Shown here in pieces: positions 12,600 to 23,131 of a stretch of 64,000 nt of DNA (its first letter is position 1; every line of letters begins with the position of its first letter). This DNA is from Cannabis sativa (taxonomy: Eukaryota; Streptophyta; Magnoliopsida; Rosales; Cannabaceae), in NCBI RefSeq assembly GCF_029168945.1, contig NC_083604.1, forward strand, positions 35,459,686 to 35,523,685, read 5' to 3'. The notes under the pieces are model-generated. The model was not told the DNA's origin, did not search any database, and saw only the letters and a program-made list of their open reading frames with translations. A program made the position numbers and the translations under genes.

Positions 12600-12878
12600 G
12601 CCCACTATTTCTCTTCTCCACTTGAGATTTGCCAACACTAATTCCTACATTGTTACCTTAGGAGAGCTACTTTAGATCCCACCTATAGTGATTTAAGTAG
12701 TATTATCTCCCAATATCCATACAACTAAAAGGGGAATAGGTCATTACCCGCTAACTAAGGGGGCCGAACCTCTATAAAATCATGTGTTCATTTACTTTAT
12801 TATTCTGATGTGTAACATGTGGGAAGCATCAGCATTGAATACGACTCCACTATCGGTTAGTTAAATTTGAGGTCAACA
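11946..12878 (+). repeat. 5' LTR of plus-strand Tat-type element
   Basis: The LTR of about 933 bp starts TGATATTATCC and ends GGTCAACA, immediately followed by a PBS-like sequence. A long CT microsatellite lies inside it. The end is clear from the PBS and from resemblance to 8272-8281; the start is inferred from resemblance to 7627. No second copy exists in the window to confirm it. The 5 bases before it are ATTAC. Confidence 0.6.
12525..12595. repeat. (CT)35 microsatellite in LTR
   Basis: Uninterrupted CT run of 71 bases, in the transcribed half of the Tat LTR. Pyrimidine runs of this kind are common just downstream of LTR promoters in plants. Confidence 0.95.
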
Positions 12879-12881
12879 GTT

Positions 12882-12898
12882 TGGTGCTTTCATTGAGA
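12882..12898 (+). other. Primer-binding site, Tat-type element
   Basis: TGGTGCTTTCATTGAGA begins three bases after the LTR end. This phrase at this position is familiar from Tat-type elements. I cannot assign the primer tRNA from sequence alone. Confidence 0.5.
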
Positions 12899-12928
12899 GC
12901 GAGTTGATATCATATATGATCAAATGCC

Positions 12929-13436
12929 ATGGTTAACACGAGGAGAACTCTGGCCATAGCCTCTGCATTATCGAGTCTCCCTAAAGATCCTCTGACTGTA
13001 GATCCTGATGTCCATGTTCTTGCCACAACTAGAATTTCCATGAGCACTGTAGATGTGGTCAATTCTTCCATCTCGACAGACACCACAAATCTGGCCACTA
13101 CAACTGGCCAGAGTGACACAAACATCCCGGTGGATTTGAACAATCTGCCCATACCTCCAAGGGAAGACCCTCCACAGGCACCTCCGACTGAAGGAAGGAC
13201 CCACAGGGAATAGCCCCCAAGTACAACAATTGGACCTCGTCCCTGGTACTACACTAAAAAGACGAGTCTAGGAATTGGCGAGCCCCATGTAGACTTAAGA
13301 GAAGATCTCGAGTTAGCAAGACTTAGAGAGGCTGTCTGCCAAGCTGGCCAAACTGAAGAACCATGCCCTACTGATTGTAATGTATTCGCTCAACAAAGAC
13401 ATAAATTTTCTTTGGGGATCATGCAGACAACTTTGG
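12929..13436 (+). pseudogene. Tat-type gag N-terminal remnant
   Basis: An ORF from ATG 12929 (MVNTRRTLA...) runs 94 codons to a stop at 13211-13213. The same frame continues after it through GPRPWYYTKK and LELARLREAVCQAGQ-like sequence to about 13436. The low-complexity, Ser/Thr/Pro-rich N-terminus and the position 50 bp after the PBS suit the start of a Tat gag, but the capsid region is absent. The next sequence is already the protease-RT linker, so about 2-3 kb was deleted. The gag identity is inferred mainly from position. Confidence 0.5.
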
Positions 13437-14323
13437 GCCTATAGAAGAATTGGAGGAAGTGGATGTCGATCCCACTTCTCCACCTAGAAGACCAAAGATT
13501 GGGAAGGGTTTAGCGCTAGAAATAAAATCGTTATTGATAAAATTTTCTAAGGGCAAACATGGACCTCTTTGCATGGTCACATGGACACATGGTCGAAATC
13601 GATCCATTTCTGATGATCCATGATCTCAACATTGATCCAAACTTTGGACCTGCATAATAGAAGAGGAGGTTGTTGGACAAAGAACGCGCCCAAGCACTCA
13701 AAACTTGTAGTTGAGAGGATACAAGCCCATGACTTCATAACAGAAGCATTCTATCCAATTTGGGTATCCAACCTTCTGCTAGTGCCCAAACCCAACAAAA
13801 AGTGGAGAGTGTGCATCAACTTCACCAACCTGAACAAATCATGTCGAAAGGATTGCTTTCTACGTCCAAGAATTGACCAGCTTGTAGACGCCACAACTGG
13901 CCATGAAAACTTGAGTTTCATGGATCCATATTAAGGTTACAACCAGATAAAGATGCATCTTCCAGATTAGGAGCAAACAAAAGATAAATGATAGACTTAG
14001 GCCTATACTGCTACAAAGTTATGCCCTTCAGGCTGAAAAACACATTGGCCACATAATAGAGGCTTGTGAACAAAATGTTCAAAGATCTTATCGATCGCAA
14101 CATGGAGGTGTATGTGGATGACATGCTTTTCAAGTCCAAAAAGAATGGGGTCATGTGGAAGACCTAGATGAATGCTTTATGGTCCTCTACAAAAGTAACA
14201 TGAAGCTCAACCCCCTCAAATGTTCTTTTGGTGTAGGCTTGGGAAAATTCCTTGGCTTTAAAGTCAATGCAATGGGAACAGAAGCAAACCCAGACAAGAT
14301 CCAAGCCCTTTTGGACATGAAAT
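13437..14323 (+). pseudogene. Tat-type Gypsy reverse transcriptase, N-terminal part
   Basis: After the deletion junction, the RT pre-domain is readable in shifting frames (DPTSPPRRPKIGKGL, then HGPLCMVTW, near 13470-13580). An ORF at 13620-13934 carries the RT palm start: WVSNLLLVPKPNKKWRVC, NFTNLNKSCRKDCF and IDQLVDATTGHENLSFMD. It ends at a TAA where the family has DAYSGYNQI, and GYNQI follows the stop. The catalytic box YVDD is intact at 14111-14122. A segment at 14155-14323 encodes LNPLKCSFGVGLGKFLGF and DKIQALLDMK. Multiple stops and frameshifts make it non-functional. It is split by the LTR at 14324 and resumes at 16216. Confidence 0.8.
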
Positions 14324-16215
14324 TGTTGGGTTTTATGCCCTAAATAAAACTCATTTCAATATAATCAGATTTACTTATTAATATAGATCAGAAATAACAT
14401 TTAATGTTGCATGGTTCACATGATTTATTTCATGATTATATGTACATAATGTATAGATTCATCTGAAACCCTTTTCACATACTTGATCCTGTTTATTGTG
14501 TCGTCAACACATTGGAAAGTAAACATGACTATGTGAATAAAGTTTCCTAGATTTATCAGACACAGGGTTTTACTGATATGATAATCTACAACAAGAGTTT
14601 ACTTGTATTTGGAGAAATACTATGTTCTTTCCAGAACATTGGTTAAAGTAAAGCTCAGGTTGGATGCATGGAGTATGCATCGGAAGGGACCGATATTGAA
14701 CTTTGACTTAGATTTAATTAAACTTACCGTATAATCTATTCAAGTCAATATCGCCTAGTTGATCCTAGATCAAATGATCTTAATCCTGTTATGATTAGGC
14801 TCAATCTTGAAAGGCTATTCGTGTTCCTTGAATTGTTAGTTAAGCCTACTTTTAGGTCAGGGTGATACGTACTTTTTGGGAACACGGTAGTGCAATTGAG
14901 TGGGAGCGCTAGCATAAACATGGAATCTATAGCTTCTATCTGGCGAATAGTAAGCAAAGGATGATCACCTTCGAGCTTGACCAAACAAAAATAAATGGTG
15001 GAGATCTCATTTCGCATAAGCTAAAATATCATTTATACGGGGTCAAGTGCTTTAAGGATAAAATACATAGTAGGGTGTTACGGTAATTTAATCCCTTTAC
15101 TGTGTAGATCATTCATATAGAGGATAATTGATTACATTAGGATTATAACAATGGATAACTAATGATGTGTCTATATGGTGGAACATATAGAGCATTCTAT
15201 ATACTGAGAGTGCAATTCTAAGTTCTATGCGTGGATTCAACGAAGAATTAATAAGTTAGTGAATTTTAGTGCTAAATTCTTGATCTACTTATTGGAAGCT
15301 CGGTTATATAGACCCATGGTCCCCCCACTAGCTGAGATAATATTGCTTGTAAGACTCATGTAATTGGTTTTGATTAATCAATTATAATTCTCAAATTAGA
15401 CTATGTCTATTTGTGAATTTTTCACTAAGTAAGGGCGAAATTGTAAAGAAAGAGTTTATAGGGGCATATTTGTTAATTATGATACTTTGTATGTTTCAAT
15501 TAATAAATATGATAAATGACAATATTATTTAATAATTATTTATAGTTATTAAATAGATAGAATTGGCATTTAAATGGTTGAATTAGAAAATTGGCGTTTT
15601 TGAGAAAATCAAATACAAAAGGTGTGAAAATTGCAATATTGCAAAAACAAGGCCCAATCCACTAAGTGCATGGCCGGCCACCTATTGTAGGTATTTTAAG
15701 TTGATTTTTTCATTATTTTTAATGCCATATAATTCAAATCTAACCCTAGTGGAATGCTATAAATAGATAGTGAAGGCTTTAGGAAAAAGAGTCTTTTTCC
15801 TGACACTTTCTGAATCAGAAAAACTGAGCCTGCTCTCTCCCTATCTGGCTGACCACTCCCTCTCTTCTTCTTCAATATTTCGAAATCCTTAGTGATTAGA
15901 GTAGTGCCCACACACATCAAGCAATACCTCAATCATAGTGAGGAAGATCGTGAAGAAAGATCATCAACAAAGGAGTTTCAGCATCAAAGATTCAGAGAAA
16001 GAGATCCAGGTTCAGATATTGATAATGCTCTGCTACAAAAAGGAATCAAGGGCTAGATATCTGAACGGAAGGAGTCATTATATTCCGCTGCACCCAATGT
16101 AAGGTTTCCTAAACTTTATATGTGTTTAATTTATCGTTTTAGAAAGTTCTTATTTAGGATGTTAATAAACATACTTGTGAGTAGATCTAAGATCCTGGTA
16201 AAATAATTTCCAACA
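14324..16215 (+). repeat. Solo LTR (Copia subfamily A) in Tat RT, TSD GAAAT
   Basis: A single 1892-bp LTR runs from TGTTGGGTTTTATGCCC to CCAACA with the perfect target duplication GAAAT (14319-14323 and 16216-16220). The Tat RT reading frame continues across it. A TATAAATAG box lies near 15761. No PBS or internal sequence follows. It is close to the LTRs at 26868 and 35148. Confidence 0.93.
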
Positions 16216-16512
16216 GAAATCTACCATAACCATCAAGGAAGTACAAAGCTTGATAGGACACATTGTTGCACTAAGTAGATTTGTGTACAAGTCTACAGAA
16301 TTGTGTGTACCCTTCTTCAACATTCTCAGAGGCAATAAAAGATTCGACTGGATAGAGCAATATAAAAAAAGCATTTCAAGAGCTGAAGAAATTGTTGGCT
16401 CAACCACCTGTGTTGTCAAAAAGCCTAGATAATGAAGAGCTAGACGTTTAACTAGCAGTCACAAAACATGCTCTGAGTGCAGTCCTTACAAGAGAAAAAG
16501 ACAGTGTACAAC
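16216..16512 (+). pseudogene. Tat-type RT C-terminus and start of RNase H
   Basis: This continues the RT interrupted at 14323: IKEVQSLIGHIVALSRFVYK is the conserved connection helix, followed by PFFNILRGNKRFDW. The RNase H start (LAVTKHALSAVLTREKDSVQ) reads in the 16428-16512 stretch with one in-frame stop. The sequence ends at 16512, where a Copia LTR begins. The remaining RNase H, integrase and 3' end are not found in this orientation in the window. Confidence 0.8.
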
Positions 16513-18440
16513 TGTTGGGTTTTATGCCCTAAATAAAGCTCATTTCAATATAATCAGATTTACTTATTAATATTGATCAGAAATAACATTTAATGTTGCA
16601 TGGTTCACATGATTTATTTCTTGATTATATGTACATAATGTATAAATTTATCTGACACCCTTTTCACATACTTGATCCTGTTTATTGTGCCGCAACACAT
16701 TGGAAAGTAAACATGACTATGTGAATAAAGTTTCCTAGATTTATCAGACATAGGGTTTTACTGATATGATAATCTACAACAGAGTTTACTTGCATTTGGA
16801 GAAGTGCTATGTTCTTTCCAGAGCATTGGTTAAAGTAAAGCTTAGGTTGGATGCATGGAGTATGCATCGGAAGGGACCGATATTAAACTTTGACTTAGAT
16901 TTATTAAACTTACCGTAATATCTATTCAAGTAAAATTTTCATTATTTTAATGCCAAATAATTCAAACCTAACCCTAGTGGAATGTTATAAATAGATAGTG
17001 AAGGCTTCATGAAAATTACACTAGGGTTAGGTTTGAATTATTTGGCATTAAAATAATGAAAATATCAGAGGTAAATTCCTATAAAAGTGGCCGACCCTAT
17101 ACTAGTGGAGTTGGGCCTCACTTTTTGCAATTTTGCAGTTTTATCTTTTCTGCATCTGATTTTCTCAAAAACGCCAATTTTCTAATTCAACCATTTAAAT
17201 GCCAATTCTAACTATTTAATAACTATAAATAATTATTAAATAATATTGTCATTTAACATATTTATTAATTGATCCATACAAAGTATCATAATTAACAAAT
17301 ATGCCCCTAAAACTCTTTCTTTACAATTTCGCCCTTACTTAGTAAAAAATTCACAAATAGACATAGTCTAATTTGAGAATCATAATTGATTAATCAAAAC
17401 CAATTATATGAGTCTTACAAGCAATATTATCTCAACTAGTGCGGGGACCATGTGTCTATATAACCGAGCTTCCAATAAGTAGATCAAGAATTTAGCACTA
17501 AAATTCACTAACTTATTAATTCTTCGTTGAATCCACGCATAGAACTTAGAATTGCACTCTCAGTATATAGAATGCTCTATATGTTCCACCATATAGACAC
17601 ATCATTAGTTATCCATTGTTATAATCCTAATGTGATCAATGATCCTCTATATGAATGATCTACACTGTAAAGGGATTAAATTACCGTTACACCCTACAAT
17701 CTATTTATTCCTTAAAACACTTGACCCCGTATAAATGATATTTCAGCTTATGTGAAATGAGTATTCCACCATTTATGTTCATTTGGTCAAGCTCGAAGGA
17801 GATCATCCTTTGCTTACTATTCGCCAGATAGAAGCTATAGATTCCATGTTTATGATAGCGCTCCCACTCAATTGCACTACCGTGTTACCAAAATGTACGT
17901 ATCACCCTGACCTAAAAGTAGGCTTAACTAACAAATCAAAGAACACGAATAGCCTTTCAAGATTGAGCCTAATCATAACAGGATTAAGAACATTTGATCT
18001 AGGATCAACTAGGCGATATTGACTTGAATAGATATTACGGTAAGTTTAATAAATCTAAGTCAAAGTTCAATATCGGTCCCTTCCGATGCATACTCCATGC
18101 ATCCAACCTGAGCTTTACTTTAACCAATGCTTTGGAAAGAACATAGCACTTCTCCAAATGCAAGTAAACTCTGTTGTAGATTATCATATCAGTAAAACCC
18201 TATGTCTGATAAATCTACGAAACTTTATTCACATAGTCATGTTTACTTTCCAATGTGTTGACGGCACAATAAACAGGATCAAGTATGTGAAAAGGGTTTC
18301 AGATGAATTCATACGTTATGTACATATAATCATGAAATAAATCATGTGAACCATGCAACATTAAATGTTATTTCTGATCTATATTAATAAGTAAATCTGA
18401 TTATATTAAAATGGGTTTTATTTAGGGCATAAACCCAACA
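16513..18440. repeat. Rearranged, partly inverted Copia subfamily A LTR
   Basis: Positions 16513-16930 are the first ~416 bp of the LTR on the plus strand. About 16931-17020 is a later piece (around LTR position 1370-1460, including TATAAATAG near 16985), also plus strand, joined after a deletion of nearly 1 kb. Positions 17021-18440 are the first ~1420 bp of the same LTR on the minus strand, ending CCCAACA. Both outer ends are therefore the LTR 5' end in opposite orientation. The centre holds a perfect 43-bp inverted repeat (16935-16977 and 17021-17063) with a 43-base loop. No target duplication is seen. Confidence 0.9.
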
Positions 18441-18527
18441 AACTCCCACTTGCACTAAAATAAGGCAAGTTAGTGAATTAGGCAAGTAAATCTGATTATA
18501 TTAAATGTGTGGAAGGCAAGTTTTTCA
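18441..18527. other. Filler-like junction sequence
   Basis: The first ~15 bases are the reverse complement of a Copia polypurine tract (AACTCCCACTTGCAC), so the minus-strand LTR to the left was a 3' LTR. Short shuffled copies of LTR text follow: AAGTTAGTGAATT and AAGTAAATCTGATTATATTAA, both found within the adjacent LTR, separated by repeats of GGCAAG. Tat RNase H coding sequence starts at about 18523. This looks like templated filler at a break-repair junction. Confidence 0.65.
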
Positions 18528-20228
18528 AGAGGAGGATACCTCGATTCTGCCCCCAACAACCTTTTACTGACATAATAAATAGGTTGTTGGTGAATTCCCT
18601 CTTCTCGCACTATTGGTGCACTAATTGCATCTTTCGAGATAGATAAATAGAGGAGTGATGTCTCTCCAGTTACTGGTTTTTCCAAAACCGGAGGTATCGC
18701 CAAATACCTTTTAATGCTCTAAAAGGCCTCCTCGAATTCCTCTATCCATTCAAATTTCTTGTTGCCTCGTAGTACATTGAAAAATGGTAGACACTTATTA
18801 GTTCACTTCAAAATGAATCTGTTAAGTGCAGCTATCCTTCCTGTTAAGGCCTGGACTTCCTTAGGCTTGATTGGTGATGGAATATCTATCAAAACCTTGA
18901 TTTTCTCAGGATTTGCTTCATTGCCCCTCGCGTTGACTATGAATCCTAGAAACTTTCTTGAGGAAACTCCAAAGGAACACTTTTTCGGGTTAAGCTTCAT
19001 ATTGTACTTCCTCAATATTTCGAAGCACTCCACGAGGTCTGTAGTATGACTTCCACTTTCAACCGATTTCACAAACATATCATTGACGTAAACTTCCATG
19101 ATCCAACCAATTTGATTTGCGAACATTTCATTCACTAGTCGTTGATATGTTGCCCCAGCATTCTTCAACCCAAATGACATGACCTTATAGCAATATAGTC
19201 CCATGTTGGTTACGAGGCTTGTATGTTCTTAATCTGGGACACGCATTTTTATCTGGTTATATCCAGAGTATGCATCCATGAATGACATAAGCTCGTGCCC
19301 AGCAGTTGCGTCCACCAACTAGTTAATCATTGGTAGTGGTAAGAAATCTTTTGGGCACGCCTTATTCAGATAAGAGAAATCAATACAAGTTCTCCAAGTT
19401 CTGTCAGAATTGGCTATACACGAGGGATAAAACAACTCGCGTATAAAGTCGTTGACCAACAACTTATCCACTTCCTGTTTGTGTGCCCCTTGCCTCTCGG
19501 AATCTAAGGGCCTCCTCTTCTGTCTCTTCGCTGGGTAGTTTGAATCGACATTTAAGTGATGGCAGATAATATTAGTGTCAATCCCTATCATATCTCCATG
19601 GCTCCAGGCGAACTGATCCTGGTTCGCCCTTAAAAAGCTTATTAGCTGCTATTTCAATTGTTCATCTAGGTTCTTCCCAATGTAAAAACACTTTGTGGGA
19701 TTTCCCTGGTCCAGAACAACCTCTTCCAACTCTTCAATTGGTTTCAATAAGTTTCTTTCATCTTGAATCAAGATCTTCATCCTTCTTCTCGCCTTCTTAA
19801 TTCAAGACTGCCATTAGCTGGTGATCGTTTCCGTGTTGCAACTCTATGCTATAGCATTTGCGAGCCAGCATTTGATCACCTCGCACTACTCCCACACCAA
19901 CTGGTGTCTGAAACTTCAGGGACAAGTGTTTAATTGAACTAACTGTCTCTAGTCCGATTAATGCTGGATGACCCGATAGTATATTATAAGTCGATGGCAG
20001 GTCAAAAACCAAAAAGTCTTGCATTATTGTGGTGGATCAAGGTGCTTCGCCCAAATTTGATGCGAGCTAAATTATTCCTTGACTGGCAAAACTATCGCCA
20101 GTAAATCTGCAAAGATTTACCATGCAAGGTCTTAATTTAGCTTTTTCAAGCCCTATCTTCTTCAGTGTTTCCCTGTAAAGGATGTTCACTAAACTTCTGT
20201 TGTCCACCAGCACCCTATTATCCTCTTC
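18523..20228 (-). pseudogene. Tat-type protease, RT and partial RNase H
   Basis: Reading on the minus strand from 20228 down: the retropepsin start [18 protein letters not shown] has its active-site triad D-T/S-G replaced by D-N-R (20196-20204). Then come the protease C-terminal part ([20 protein letters not shown]), the RT start (DFIRELFYPSCIANS, IDFSYLNKACPKD), and RT core ORF 18803-19204 with VMSFGLKNAGATYQRLVNEM. The catalytic box is YVND instead of YVDD (19079-19090). RNase H (PIYYVSKRLLGAESRYPPLE) ends at about 18523. Several stops and frameshifts occur between these ORFs. Both catalytic sites are mutated, so no activity is expected. Confidence 0.85.
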
Positions 20229-20848
20229 TTAGCAAGCTGGAATGGTGATTACCAATGGGTCGACGTGCGGGTACCTCCCATCTTTTTCATCTTCCTCCGA
20301 AAATATAATCAGAGGTTCTTCAGTCCTTACTTTCTTGGAAGGTTCTAAAGCAAAGGCACACTGCTCGTTCTTCACTTCCGTAACGTACCTTTTTTGGGCA
20401 TTATTGCTTTCTCCTACAATATGTGGCCCTCCCGAGATAACTAGGATATCCTCTCCCTCAACAAGAGGAGGTTGTAATCCCTGGTTGCTTGGATTAGTAG
20501 GCAAATTGGGCTGGTTATGTCCATTGCCTTATCTTTTCAAATATTGCTTGAAATGGCCTCGTGCGATGAGACTCTCTATCTCATCCTTCAATTGACGACA
20601 CTCATCTGTCTTGTGCCCGATGTCTTTTTGGTACTTACAGTATTTGGTTGGATTTCTTTTATGCCTCGCGTGCGTCATGGGCTCACGTTACTAAATGCAA
20701 CCTTGTGCTCATGCGGGAGATAAATTTTCTCCAGTTTCATTAAGCACGGTATAAATGGTGTAAATTGGCACGTACTTGTCGTGCTTCTTTTGTTTCTTCT
20801 TGTCTTTAGATAACCCCTTAGAGTTGTCTTTCCTTTTTGAGCTGGAGG
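20229..20848 (-). pseudogene. Tat-type gag C-terminal region and gag-protease linker
   Basis: On the minus strand the sequence encodes a nucleocapsid-like stretch, HKTDECRQLKDEIESLIARG, typical of Tat gag where a histidine-cysteine knuckle precedes the CRQLKDEIE helix (about 20560-20610). An acidic linker follows in ORF 20229-20504 ([20 protein letters not shown]), a phrase that in this clade leads into the protease. The segment ends at 20848 with GGAGG, the left copy of the target duplication of the inserted Copia element. The gene continues at 41021. Confidence 0.75.
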
Positions 20849-22756
20849 TGTTGGGTTTTGTGCCCTAAATAAAACCCATTACAATCTGATTAGTTATCAA
20901 TTTAGAATTTTGAAGTGGTTTATGTTAACATGTATTTTTCATGCTTATGGTTTGATAAGTATATGTACAAAATCAGTTAACTCCAGAACATATATTTATT
21001 CACAATTACAGTATTGTCAACACAATGGAATGTGATTGTGATTATATGATTCAAAAGACTAAGTCCCTGTTCATCAGTGTTTTGGATTTAAACTTATGTG
21101 ATAATCAGCGATTAAGTATACTTACACTTGGAGTAAGTGTTATGTTCTTTCCAGGACATTGGTAAAGTATACTGGTTTTGAATGTATGGAGTATACATTG
21201 GACTGGACCGATATTGAACTTGGTCAAAGATATTATAAACTTACCGTTGTATCTTTCCAAGTCAATATCAGTAGTTGATCTTAGATTAAAAGAATCTAAA
21301 TCCTGATATGCTTAGGCTCAATCTCAGGAGTGCTATTCATGTTCTTTGATTTATTAGTTAAGCCTACTTTTGGGTCAGGGTGATACGTATATTTTGGGAA
21401 CATGATAGTATGATTGAGTGGGAGCACTGAACATAAATATGGAATCTATAGCTTCTACTGGTGTATAGAAGTCAAGTGATGATTCCCTTCAAGCTTAGTT
21501 AAATAGAAGTAAATGGATGAGCTCTTGTTTCAGTGACTATATATTAGATCACTAAAACATCATTTACAGGTAGCTAAGTGTTTTAAGGGGCCAAATACAT
21601 TGAGGGGTGGAAACGGTAAATTTATCCCATCTCGATGTAAATCATCTATATAGAGGATCTTTGATCACATTAAGATTATAAAAATGGTTAAATGAGATAG
21701 CATATCTATATCGTGGAACATATAGAATGCTCTATATAAGTCTGAGAGGTTAAATTCCAAGTTCTAAGAGTGGATTCAACAAGGAATTAATAAGTTAGGG
21801 ATTTACTTGGTAAATTCGGTTCAACTTATTGGAAGCTCAGCAATATAGATCTTTGGTCCCCATTCTAGTTGAGACCATACTATTTGTAAGACTCAATAAT
21901 TGATTTATGATTAGTCAATTATAATTCTAAAAGTTAGACTATGTTTAATTTGTGAATTCAGGGATGAAATCGTAAAGAAAAGGGTTTCTATGTTTATTTA
22001 TTAATTAAGAGACTTTGCATGTCTAATTAATAATTATAATAAATGACAATATTATTTAATAATCTATTTTAGTTATTAAAAAATTAATTTTAGCATTTAA
22101 ATGGTTAGATTTGAAAAATGGCATTTTTGGAAAAGTAGAAATAAAATTGTGGAAACTGCAAAACCCAAGTGAGTCCCAGTCACACCATGGCCGGCCACAT
22201 CTTTGTGTTTTCCAATTATTATTTTCAATTTTTTAATTGCCAAATAATTACTAACCTAATCCTAGCAGTTATCTATAATTGGAAAGTGGTGGATCACACC
22301 AAATAAGGCAGTTAATCAATTACTCAGTAAATGAGGAAACTGTTTATTTTGGAAAGTTGAGCTTCCCTTTTCCCTATATATAGCAGCCCTCCTCTCTTCC
22401 TCTTGGATGCTACCATACACGAAATACACAGTGAAAAGGAGAGAGAATTTCGAAATCCCAAGTGAGAGAGAAGTGCCCACACACAGCAAACAATATCTCA
22501 ATCATAGATTCGAAGACTGTGAAGGATCACATCCAACTGCAGGACATTCTGGCTCAGATCTTGATTATACTCTGCGACAGAAATGAATCAAGTGTTAGAG
22601 ATCTGAGTGGAAGGAGACACATTATTCCACTGCACCCACTGTAAGGTTTCTTAACTTTTTATGTGTTTTATTTATCGTTTTAGAAGTTCATATTTAGGTT
22701 GTTAAATCAACATACTTGTGAGTAGATCTAAGATCCTGGTAAAATAAATTCCAACA
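20849..22756 (+). repeat. 5' LTR of Copia element II (subfamily B)
   Basis: The 1908-bp LTR begins TGTTGGGTTTTGTGCCC and ends CCAACA. The usual TATAAATAG site is changed to TATAATTGG (near 22273), but TATATATAG occurs about 100 bp downstream (near 22375). The pair is at 39107-41020 with the same promoter change. Confidence 0.93.
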
Positions 22757-22758
22757 AC

Positions 22759-22770
22759 TGGTATCAGAGC
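22759..22770 (+). other. PBS, complementary to initiator tRNA-Met
   Basis: TGGTATCAGAGC, two bases after the 5' LTR, is the standard plant retrotransposon PBS matching the 3' end of initiator tRNA-Met. It is followed by CATGGTAATT, a possible splice donor context kept in all copies. Confidence 0.92.
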
Positions 22771-23112
22771 CATGGTAATTGATTTGCTTGCAAGAAATTT
22801 GGACTTAAAACGATTTGTTTGTGATTTGGATGGTATCATGGTGTGTCATATTGATGTGGTTGATATTTGTGAATTCTGGGAAAAATAATTGATTTTTAGT
22901 TTCTGGAACTATTTTTATTGGATATTTTGAAAAAAGTTAAGCAATTTATTTTTTTACAGAACTCGATTTCGATTTTATTTGAATTAGTTATGAATTTTTG
23001 AAAATCGGGAAAAATCAAGGTGGTGATCACCTTTCCCACGCGCGCGGAAGGGCTGCTTGCAGCCTCCCAGCGCCGTGGAAACTCGGCTGGACACCCCTCA
23101 TGCACGCGCGGG

Positions 23113-23131
23113 TGGTATGCAATGCATACCA
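23113..23131. repeat. Near-perfect 19-bp palindrome in GC-rich leader island
   Basis: TGGTATGCAATGCATACCA has 9-base arms around one central base. The leader of the element at 52175 carries the equivalent GGGTATGCATTGCATACCC at the matching place, although the flanking GC-rich sequence differs. Confidence 0.8.

Larger units (their letters stand above)
11946..16512 (+). mobile_element. Tat-type Ty3/Gypsy element (5' part, defective, plus strand)
   Basis: The element has a 5' LTR (11946-12878), a PBS-like TTGGTGCTTTCATTGAGAGC, a gag N-terminal remnant and then pol with an RT typical of the Tat/Ogre clade. The middle of gag and the protease are missing. The RT is cut by a solo Copia LTR (14324-16215). 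The element ends abruptly in RNase H at 16512, where a rearranged Copia LTR starts; integrase and the 3' LTR are absent. The clade call rests on the RT motif order NKW/RVCINF...LNK, IDQLVDATTGHE, YVDD, LNPLKCSFGV and GKFLGF, known from Tat elements. Confidence 0.8.

Noticed and set aside
18086..18340. ORF MHTPCIQPELYFNQC..., repeated at 26969 and 35249
   Set aside because: Another antisense LTR ORF, kept only because the LTR copies are similar.
22759..22770. tRNA gene suggested by the tRNA-Met match
   Set aside because: Only the 12-base PBS matches; there is no cloverleaf sequence around it.
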